Of a stretch of 59,630 bases of DNA, positions 19,572 through 27,124 are shown one piece after another (positions within the stretch are counted from its first letter, which is position 1; every line of letters starts with the position of its first letter). The position numbers and the translations under genes are program-made. Source of the DNA: Trichomonas tenax (taxonomy: Eukaryota > Parabasalia > Trichomonadida > Trichomonadidae); NCBI GenBank assembly GCA_023091735.1, contig JALKBU010000219.1, forward strand, positions 1-59,630. Direction: 5' to 3'. A model generated the notes under the pieces. The model saw nothing but the letters and a program-made list of their open reading frames with translations. It made no database searches and had not been told where the DNA came from.

Positions 19572-20732
19572 TTACTTCTGTTCAAGAAGGTTACGGAGCC
19601 AGTTGGCTGGTGTCTTAGCGTTTGGCTTGCCGTTCTTTTCGAGCTTGCCTTCCTTGATAAGGCGCTTCTTCTCGAGAGCAACTGGGCCGTTACCCCAAGA
19701 CTTAATATATGTGCCGCGGTCCATAATAACACGCTTGATCTTAGCAGCAATGCCGTGATCTGTCATGGACATCTGTTCGCCACTCATCTGTGCAATAGCG
19801 AGGGCAATAGCCTCGCCCTTTGTTGTAATGATAACGATCTCATCGTTTGTCTCGATAGATGGCTCGAATCTCATAACACCTGGAAGAAGAACCTTGGCGC
19901 CGTGGCAAATGGCGTCGACAGCAGAATCCTTGACGACAATTCTCTTCATCTTTCTAAGCATCCACTCGAGTGGGCGAACGACACGGCGCATATACTTCTC
20001 GTTGCCTTCCTTGTCGAGCAAGTACTTGGCATCGAGGACATCATGCATTGTGACGAGGCCTTCTGTCTCGACTGTGAAGCCAGAACGTGTTCTACGAAGT
20101 TCAGCCATTTCACCGCCAACGCCAAGGTAAAGACCGATGTGCTCGCAAAGTGTACGGATATATGTACCAGCCTCGCAAGAAACGCGTAAGATAGCTAAAT
20201 TCTGCTCATTGTCGAACTCGATTAATTCGTTTTCGTAGATTTGGCGAACACGAAGTTGTTTCTTAACAGCAGAGATTGCTGGTGGGCACTGATAAAGTTT
20301 GCCGGTGAAGAATTTGACCGCCTCCTGGAGTTTCTCGTATGGAACTGTATTGAATAAGCGAAGGACTGAGACGTACTCCTTACCTGCGTTTTGCTGTGCC
20401 TTGCCGATACGTGTGGCGCGCTCAATGCAGATGATGAGGCAGCCAGTGACCTTTGGATCGAGTGTGCCGGAGTGTCCTGTCTTTTCTACTTTGAGAATTC
20501 TCTTTACCCAAGAAACGATTTCATGTGATGATGGATTAGATGGCTTATCGAGATTGATGACACCATACTTCATGTATTCGCGTAATGGGCGCTTTAATGG
20601 CGAATGTCCGTTCGGGAATGGTGTGAAAACACCTGTTTTGCATGTAAGGTTTGTGTAGCCCTTAAGAAGAAGTGGCCACTTCTCTGTGTCAATTGTTGTT
20701 GTCTCGTTAGAAGGCTCAATCTTTTCGCTCAT
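19572..20732 (-). CDS. CBF5: Cbf5/dyskerin, H/ACA RNP pseudouridine synthase
   Basis: This 386-residue protein has the dyskerin N-terminal segment, then the TruB catalytic domain with [17 protein letters not shown] and the catalytic motif [14 protein letters not shown] (nucleophile Asp92). The C-terminal PUA domain (about 265-345) includes [20 protein letters not shown]. Cbf5 is the catalytic subunit of H/ACA snoRNPs, which pseudouridylate rRNA and help to process it in the nucleolus. The protein ends soon after the PUA domain; the long Lys/Glu-rich tail of yeast and human orthologues is missing. Codon bias indicates high expression. Start ATG 20732 gives the expected N-terminal extension. 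Copies of the TTTACATGTCA motif lie 160-273 bp upstream. Confidence 0.96.
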   Translation of the reverse strand: MSEKIEPSNETTTIDTEKWPLLLKGYTNLTCKTGVFTPFPNGHSPLKRPLREYMKYGVINLDKPSNPSSHEIVSWVKRILKVEKTGHSGTLDPKVTGCLIICIERATRIGKAQQNAGKEYVSVLRLFNTVPYEKLQEAVKFFTGKLYQCPPAISAVKKQLRVRQIYENELIEFDNEQNLAILRVSCEAGTYIRTLCEHIGLYLGVGGEMAELRRTRSGFTVETEGLVTMHDVLDAKYLLDKEGNEKYMRRVVRPLEWMLRKMKRIVVKDSAVDAICHGAKVLLPGVMRFEPSIETNDEIVIITTKGEAIALAIAQMSGEQMSMTDHGIAAKIKRVIMDRGTYIKSWGNGPVALEKKRLIKEGKLEKNGKPNAKTPANWLRNLLEQK

Positions 20733-20891
20733 TACTATTTTTTTTTGAAAAGCTGTGGCTGGACCAGGGCTTATCGTCTTGTCTTCAACAACTCAATGCA
20801 TAGATTCCCCAATGCATGTATAAGTTTTCTGTCGCTAAAAGACTGGATTTATCCATATTTTGATATTTGTGGATTTTTATTATATGGCTCT

Positions 20892-21005
20892 TGACATGTT
20901 TTGAACATGTAAATATATTGCAATTGTTGTGCATGTTATAAAACCTGATTGCTAGATCATTATTCCAATGTTTTGCATAAATGACATATAAAAATTTACA
21001 TGTCA
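20892..21005. promoter_or_regulatory. TTTACATGTCA motif copies upstream of CBF5
   Basis: TGACATGTTT at 20892, GAACATGTAAAT at 20903, a weak TGACATATAA at 20982 and an exact TTTACATGTCA at 20995-21005. They lie upstream of the minus-strand CBF5 start. Confidence 0.4.
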
Positions 21006-21039
21006 ACTACCTTTTTTCGAAAAGTAGGGTTTATCAAAT

Positions 21040-21503
21040 TTAATCGGTGTTGGTTTGCCACGCCGTCTCAGCGCGTCTCGGCTGTAAACCATTAAATTTT
21101 GAACGGTTTATAGCGTCCCCGACGAAAAACCCAACAAGAATTGCTTTCTTCAGTGATTGTGCTTCGCACAAGTGTTTCTAAATTTCGCCAACTCTCATCT
21201 TTAATAGGCGGGGGCTGCGCCCCCCGAAAACACTTCGAAAATTATTCGCATTTGTCGTTCTTTTGGGGTCGCGAAGCATCAAAAAATTTCATCAAAAGAA
21301 GTTGAAGACACCAAGCAATGCATCATACTAGAACAATTACTAGCTGCGGGTGCATCTGCAGTTTCTTCAACTTCTTCCAAAGGATTTATGAAGTTTAACA
21401 GGCGTTTTGATGATTGCAACATCGAGTCACATGCCGTTGGTGCTGTTCCTTACAACTTCGTTCCTCTCCCGTATCTCACACTTTCACCAACATCCTCTGA
21501 TTA
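21040..21503 (+). other. GC-rich island with an unexplained open frame and hairpins
   Basis: This segment stands out from its AT-rich surroundings. The first half has hairpin-forming pieces: GGTTT...AAACC (21054-21092), TGTGCTTCGCACA (21158-21170) and GGGGGCTGCGCCCCC (21210-21224). The second half (21208 to TAA 21502-21504) is open for 98 codons without a usable ATG at its start; the only ATG is 21389. Its coding-like end includes LEQLLAAGASAVSS, KFNRRFDDCNIES and AVPYNFVPLP. The opposite strand also has an open stretch of about 49 codons in the first half (PPPIKDESWRNLETLV). Possible readings are a 3' exon or gene fragment from a horizontally acquired sequence, a structured RNA gene, or both. 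I do not recognise a known RNA or protein. Confidence 0.4.
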
Positions 21504-21629
21504 AATTTGAATTACTCTAAAATTTCTCTAAAATATCAAAGTGACTATTTATTTTATACAAACAAAAATTCAATATAAATTTAAATAGTATCTTTTTTTA
21601 AACCAATTTCTCTATCAATAATATTATAT

Positions 21630-22400
21630 TTAGGTTTCCCACTCGTTCTTGTTCGTCCACTCCTCGTTTGTTGCACCGGCCTTGATCTCTGCCTTTGGAA
21701 CAGCGGCATTGATGATGGCGCCTTCCTCAGCGACTGTCTCCTCACCTTCTGCTTCGAGAGCCTCAGCAATCTTGGCTTCATCCTGAGCATCGCGATAGAA
21801 GAAGAGATCTGGAAGGACAGACCACTCCTGTGTGCGTGTGAGGCCACCGCGGAGGCGGAGAACTTCGCGTGTCAAAAGCCACATAACGAGACCCATTGAC
21901 AATTTGTTCTTCGTGTTGCATGGGATAACGCAGTCGACGTAGTCGAGGTGGGCGTCTGTATCGCAAAGAGCGATGCATGGGATGTTAGCGTAAGCTGCTT
22001 CATGGACAGCCTGTGAATCTGTGTTTGGATCACAAACAATCATCAAGCGTGGCTCGCAGAAGTTCTTGATAGAGTAGTTTGTGAATAAGCCTGGTGTGAA
22101 ACGCTGCTCAACGTAGTTGGTACCAAGAAATTCAGCGAATTTGTGAACTGCACGTGTGCCGAATGGTTTTGTGGAGATAGCGAGGACGTCCTTTGGTTCG
22201 TCGACGGCGTAGATCATTCTTGCGGCGAGTTTGATCTTCTCGTATGTCATAGAAAGATTGATAATGTGAGATCCGTCCTTCCTGCGTGAGAAAACGTACG
22301 GCTTCATGCCGAAGGAGAGGTTGGCGGAGCCGAGGTACACTTTGGCCGCAAGCATCATCTTGATAACAGCTTCACGGTCTTGAACAGCAGTCGCAGACAT
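21630..22400 (-). CDS. RPSA: 40S ribosomal protein SA (uS2)
   Basis: A 256-residue uS2 protein of eukaryotic type. Recognisable segments are AKVYLGSANLSFGMKPYVF, GRF-equivalent TPGLFTNYSIKNFCEPRLM and IPCIALCDTDAHLDYVDCVIPCNTKN. The C-terminus is short and acidic and ends EEWTNKNEWET, echoing the E/D-W repeats at the C-terminus of animal RPSA. It is a component of the small ribosomal subunit near the head-body junction and is needed for late 40S maturation. Codon use is strongly biased, as in profilin. The start is ATG 22400, ten residues before the conserved AVIKMMLAAKV. No other ribosomal gene is adjacent. Confidence 0.97.
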   Translation of the reverse strand: MSATAVQDREAVIKMMLAAKVYLGSANLSFGMKPYVFSRRKDGSHIINLSMTYEKIKLAARMIYAVDEPKDVLAISTKPFGTRAVHKFAEFLGTNYVEQRFTPGLFTNYSIKNFCEPRLMIVCDPNTDSQAVHEAAYANIPCIALCDTDAHLDYVDCVIPCNTKNKLSMGLVMWLLTREVLRLRGGLTRTQEWSVLPDLFFYRDAQDEAKIAEALEAEGEETVAEEGAIINAAVPKAEIKAGATNEEWTNKNEWET

Positions 22401-23375
22401 TTTTTAAAGATGGGCCATGAAATTTTTCCTTTTTTGTTTTTTGTTATATTATGGATCTCTGTCATATAGAAGACATAAATTTCTTAAAATTTTAGGTTTT
22501 TATTTCTCAGAGATCAAAATCTTGTTTTTGCGCGATATTGGATTAAAGAGGGCATACTTTACTGTTATCCATTATAATAGCAGCTAAATGCAGAATAATA
22601 TTTGTATATTAAGTTTAGTCAAGAATGATTTTTTCTCTAATATATATCTAAATTATATGAAACATAAAATTATGCAATGTACACATTTGATATCCTTTAT
22701 TCATATGTTTTTCTGTTATAGGTTATTCCTAGAAAAGTAACAGACAAAATTTGAAGATTGAATTTTTAAATTAGATTTTTAAAATCAAATATGAATGATC
22801 AGTACAATATATAAATTGAATTCTTGTAAAAAAATCGAATTATAAAACTCGTAGCACTTTTAACGACTCTAAATATCATTGAAAACCGCTCCACTTTTTT
22901 TCTCGTTGACCTTTTTGAGTTTTGCGATTTTTAACGAGTAAACCCCCTTCCTGGACGAATCTGATGAAACATTTACGTGCTTTTTGGGAGTGCTGATTCT
23001 AGTGGTGCAATCTGTTTCATGATCTTAGCAAGGTATTACTTAATCATGAAATGATTACAAACACCAAGATAAATAAATCACCACATACATATTCGAATGA
23101 AGTCAATTAATTCATTCAAGAAATTAAGGCGATTATATTTACATGACATATTACTTTTACATGTCAGAAAGATTTTGGAAGACAAATTTTATGTAAATTT
23201 TTCTTTTGGACTTGTGAAACACAACGACATAGTGATGGATAATCAAAATACAAGCTGAAAATACCCCAAACACAATATTTTGAAATTATGTGAGAAAATT
23301 TATCCTGTAAAACGTTCCAAACTACAATTGCCAATAGATTTTTCGATATTTCGTGACAAAATTTTACATTGCAGT
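22401..23375. other. Divergent promoter spacer between RPSA and CYRI genes
   Basis: About 1 kb, AT-rich. It holds two TTTACATG(A/T)CA motifs (23138-23148 and 23156-23166, 18 bp apart). No open frame is supported. Confidence 0.5.
23138..23166. promoter_or_regulatory. Paired TTTACATGACA/TTTACATGTCA motifs
   Basis: Two copies 18 bp apart, about 220-250 bp before the CYRI start codon; same motif family as the dynamin upstream array. Confidence 0.4.
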
Positions 23376-23381
23376 TCACTT
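23376..23381 (+). promoter_or_regulatory. Initiator of the CYRI gene
   Basis: TCACTT lies 6-11 bases before ATG 23387 and fits the trichomonad initiator, with +1 at A23378 and a leader of nine bases. It also argues against the upstream in-frame TTG/ATG-less start, since transcription would begin inside it. Confidence 0.65.
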
Positions 23382-23386
23382 CAGTA

Positions 23387-24289
23387 ATGGGAAACATATT
23401 GAGTAACATTAGACATCTTCCAGACAGATTTGTTGATTTGGACGAAGAACATTCACCGAGCAATAGTGAGAGTGAGGTTGTTTCTAGCCTTCCACACGTG
23501 AGTTTCGAAGAAATTTTTAATAATTTATCTAATTATCACGATTACAGGCAACAAATCAACAGTATTCGCAGTTACGAGAACGAAGATTATCGAGAATTGT
23601 ACGAAAATTGTAAAAGAAATGTTGAATTTTTATCTCAATTATATGAGTTTTGCGAACAATCAACAAACAGCGTGGTCACACTCTTAGGATTCCTCATGAG
23701 ATCGGATTCCATCATCACAATTCGCACTCTCAATAGATATCCGCACATCACAAAGAAAATCGTTGAATACATGAAATATGTTATGGAAATCGATCGGGTG
23801 AAGATGAACAATCCAAATATGCTGATTGATCTATCATTCTATCGACGCACATCACAGAGAAACATTCAGAACGTGATGAGTGATGAACTTTATAATAAAT
23901 CAAGCAAAATTTCACTGTTTTTAGGCGAATCCACACCATTCTATGCAATGCTCTATAAAGAAACGAATCACGCATTCGCCAATGAAAATGAGAAACTTGT
24001 CAGACTCCTCGGATACTTCTGCAATACTTGTGCAGCAAACATGCAAACACACCGTGAATCACAAAACTTGAAAACGTGGATGTCAGCTATGACTGTTTGT
24101 TTCTTGATTATTGACTTCTCCAGTGGATGCGCTTACAACAGACGCAACGCATTCGCGCCAATTCGCTGCTTGGATATACTTTTCAGTCATGCACAAAGTG
24201 ATCGCTATTTTGTCGATACTTTGAAGTACAACAGCAAGCACCTTGAGGACCCTGACACGCTCAGCCGCATTAGGACAATGTTTGTTTAA
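23387..24289 (+). CDS. CYRI/FAM49-like Rac1-binding protein
   Basis: This 300-residue protein matches CYRI (CYFIP-related Rac1 interactor, formerly FAM49, DUF1394) along its whole length. It starts MGNILS with a myristoylatable Gly2, as in animal CYRI (MGNLLK). FVDLDEEHSP replaces FLDFENAQP, KYVMEIDRVKMNNPNM replaces LRFDELKMTNPA, and SFYRRTSQR replaces SYYRRTLSR. YNSKHLEDPDTLSRIRTMF closes the protein as in animals (TKHLND...IRSML). The two arginines shown in CYRI-B to be essential for active Rac1 binding are present as Arg153-Arg154. CYRI proteins sequester active Rac1 from the Scar/WAVE complex and so restrain Arp2/3 actin branching. The start is fixed by the myristoylation site and the initiator nine bases upstream. 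No frame breaks. Confidence 0.9.
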   Translation: MGNILSNIRHLPDRFVDLDEEHSPSNSESEVVSSLPHVSFEEIFNNLSNYHDYRQQINSIRSYENEDYRELYENCKRNVEFLSQLYEFCEQSTNSVVTLLGFLMRSDSIITIRTLNRYPHITKKIVEYMKYVMEIDRVKMNNPNMLIDLSFYRRTSQRNIQNVMSDELYNKSSKISLFLGESTPFYAMLYKETNHAFANENEKLVRLLGYFCNTCAANMQTHRESQNLKTWMSAMTVCFLIIDFSSGCAYNRRNAFAPIRCLDILFSHAQSDRYFVDTLKYNSKHLEDPDTLSRIRTMFV

Positions 24290-25454
24290 TTTATTTTTAT
24301 ATTTTTTTGATTACTAATTAAAATGTTAAAATGTCATAAAATTATAATACAGTAGTTGTTGAAAGCTATATTCTTTATTTTAAATAGTTTAATTAAAGTT
24401 AATATTTTCAAATTAGAAAATTAGAGGATTATAATCTTGTTCTTTCAGATATAATCTAATTAGTAATTTCAAAACGTGTTTCAATTGCTGTTAACGCTTT
24501 ACATTAAAATGACATGGAAATATATTTCTAAAATCGAAATTAAATACGATAAATATAGTTGTAAATTAAAAGAATATTTCAGCATAAGTGAATAAATGAT
24601 TTGCAAATAGTGCAGCAGGATAATTTTGTTATTTATGACATGATTTCGTTTCATTAAACTTCATTTCATATAAATTGCACGTGAGTGCTTAATTGTAGAT
24701 AAAGCATCGTGACATGATTCTGATTTATAATGGAATGACAACTCCTGAAAAAGAAAATATTATTCGATCAAATTTTTAAAGAGATAAGTGATGTTTGAAA
24801 TAAAATTCTCATGTACTCAAGCATCTTATATTGAATATTCCAATGCTGACCTTCAAATTAAAGTTTGCCACTACAATGAAGCACGAAAATGATGTTTGTC
24901 ATTCAATTCATTATCAGCTTATCCAACAAAATATAAATATAAAATAAAAAATGAGGGTCGTAAAGGGGAAAATATTTCATGAATCTCATTCAATAAACCG
25001 GAAAAGTCAAATATAAACCTCTCAAAATATTTTTTCGCTGACAGATTTATAATTCACATATCATTATGAGATGCATATGATGTCAAGCTTATATTTTAAA
25101 TATCTCAAAAATGACAATAAAATAATGGACTTAAATCAAAATTGATGATTAATTATTGTGAAACATAAAGATCCATATCTAATGGGCATGAAAAATAGCA
25201 AAATTAAAGTAATGATATTTTTGCTATATTTACAAATCCTCAAATAAAAATAGATATAAAATTATATGTAGATGTTGTTTTTTTAATTAATAAAAAATAA
25301 TTGTTTCAAATTTTGTTTCATTGTTTTAGCATTGTGAATAGCATTAAACGGAGACAAAGAATCCAATATTCGATTAAAATTCTTATGACCGATTATCCTT
25401 TCAAAATTTTTGTCAAAAAATTTTATAAAACGTGACACATCAGATCAATTATTG
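24290..25454. other. Intergenic, nothing recognised
   Basis: 1.2 kb of AT-rich spacer; no supported gene, RNA or repeat. Confidence 0.5.
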
Positions 25455-26327
25455 ATGTCTGAGCCTCTTGTTTTAGCGATACAGAGCCACGTCACACACG
25501 GAAAGTGCGGCAATGTGTCCGCCGCTCTCCCAATTGAAGTTAATGGCATAGAAGTTGATCTTTTAAACACTGTTAATTTCTCGACACACACTGCATACAA
25601 GCATGTTAAGGGAACGATAATGAATCTTGAGCAGTTCAGGGATATTATGGATGGACTCAGATCCAACAAAGTCCTTGAACAATACACACATTTGTTAACA
25701 GGTTATATTGGAGATCCTGCCGTTGTTAAAGAGCTCGTTAACTTGAAGAAGGAGTTGAACAAGGACGTCCACTTCTTCTGTGACCCAGTTTTGGGCGACG
25801 CTTGCGGTTATTACGTTGATAAATCGTGTTTGACCATATTGAGAGATGAAGTCGTTCCAATCGCCGACACAATCTCTCCAAACTCCTACGAAGCAGAGTG
25901 GCTCGCAGGAAAGAAGATTAATAACCAAAAAGATTTAATCGAAATTGTTCAAGATCTTCACAAGTTGGGACCAAAGAACGTCATCATCTCGAGCATGGTG
26001 TGGAAGCGCCGCTATATTTTCTTCAGTTTCGAGAATGGAAAACATCAATTTGTTTTTGAAACACCAAGCTTCGACAGAGGCTTCGTTGGTCCAGGTGACA
26101 TCTTTGCAGCTCTTCTTCTCGCTTATATCATCAAATATAAAGATGACTACGAAAAAATCGCTACTCAAACCGTCAACACAACATTTGCTGTCATAAAGAA
26201 GACTTACGAACTCGGATACAGAGAGTTGGCGTTACACAAATCTGTCGATCTCATCATGAATCCACCAATTGTTAATCACGCGATGAAAATGGAAGACTTC
26301 CTCAACATAAAGCCAGAAGAGCTCTAA
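25455..26327 (+). CDS. PDXK: Pyridoxal kinase
   Basis: This 290-residue member of the ribokinase superfamily resembles eukaryotic pyridoxal kinases: LAIQSHVTHGKCGNVSAALP (substrate-binding start), LLNTVNFSTHTAY, LTGYIGD, FFCDPVLGD, ISPNSYEAEWLAG and the anion-hole/catalytic motif FVGPGDIFAALLLA with base Asp215. It phosphorylates pyridoxal, pyridoxine or pyridoxamine with ATP and feeds pyridoxal phosphate to aminotransferases and other B6 enzymes. The usual GTGD is GPGD here, a tolerated change at a variable position. The frame is open 15 codons further upstream, but only from a TTG, so I place the start at ATG 25455 directly before the first beta-strand. Length is slightly under the usual 310. 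Confidence 0.93.
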   Translation: MSEPLVLAIQSHVTHGKCGNVSAALPIEVNGIEVDLLNTVNFSTHTAYKHVKGTIMNLEQFRDIMDGLRSNKVLEQYTHLLTGYIGDPAVVKELVNLKKELNKDVHFFCDPVLGDACGYYVDKSCLTILRDEVVPIADTISPNSYEAEWLAGKKINNQKDLIEIVQDLHKLGPKNVIISSMVWKRRYIFFSFENGKHQFVFETPSFDRGFVGPGDIFAALLLAYIIKYKDDYEKIATQTVNTTFAVIKKTYELGYRELALHKSVDLIMNPPIVNHAMKMEDFLNIKPEEL

Positions 26328-26653
26328 ACATACTAAAATTTACTCTATTTCCCAATGATACAACTTCTTTCTTTGTAATTGTTTTATCAACAAAATATGA
26401 CAAATTTACAAATTAATGTTTAGTCTTTGTAACTCATTTAGAATGCATAAATTGATAGAGTTAAGAGATTTTTAGATCAATATTTACTATAATTCATATA
26501 TATAAGTTAAATATTTAATATCTTTAGGAAGAATACAAAAATATTGCAAATTAATGAAGACAAAATGCTTAAATTATCGAAAGTATTATATGCGTTTCGT
26601 TATGCTCCTTGAAACATAAAATAACAATATAAAATAAAAAGGTACGGCTGAAG
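26328..26653. other. Intergenic, nothing recognised
   Basis: AT-rich spacer after the pyridoxal kinase gene. Confidence 0.5.
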
Positions 26654-27124
26654 TTACTCTAATGAAGGGCCAACTTCAGAGACCTCTTCAATAGTATCAT
26701 ATTCTCTTTCACGTATATTACAAACTATTATAGCTAAAACAGTCATCATAAGCACTGCACCAACACATGAAAGTGATATCATACGGGTTTTCGTCTTTTC
26801 ATCATTATAATTTATTTTTGCTGTTTTATTGTGTTAATGATGGCATGTTTCGTTTGTTCAGGTGTATTGGGTATGTTCGTTGGTTTAGCATTTGTATTCG
26901 TTGTTTCTGCTTTGATTTCATTGATATATCTATAATCGTAATATTTTGTACGAAAATCATGAAAACCATCATTAATAACATTCTATAGAATCAGTATCTA
27001 CACTGGAAATATCTGTTTTCACTGTTCCTACTGAGGTAATATATAATTTTTTTGCTGTTCCTGCTGTGAATTTTAAATGAATGTAATCGAAATGGTTCAT
27101 AACAATATAATAAGAAAGATAAGA
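26654..27124 (-). pseudogene. C-terminal relic of a type I surface protein
   Basis: Three frames on the minus strand join into the end of a trichomonad surface protein: first an ectodomain end (HLKFTAGTAKKLYIT ... VDTDSIECY, about 27100-26975), then a Thr/Asn/Pro-rich stalk (AETTNTNAKPTNIPNTPEQT), then one transmembrane helix (LSCVGAVLMMTVLAIIVCNI) and a short acidic cytoplasmic tail ending at TAA 26654-26656 (EEVSEVGPSLE). Frameshifts lie near 26975 and 26815. Stalk, single helix and short tail are typical for the adhesin-like surface families of this group. The bulk of the ectodomain is missing, replaced at its upstream edge by the CARMIL-like gene. Confidence 0.65.

Noticed and set aside
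21450..21500. AVPYNFVPLP as evidence for a CRISPR RAMP protein
   Set aside because: A single short string at the wrong end of the frame, in a eukaryotic context without repeats or other cas-like genes, is not enough to call a RAMP protein.
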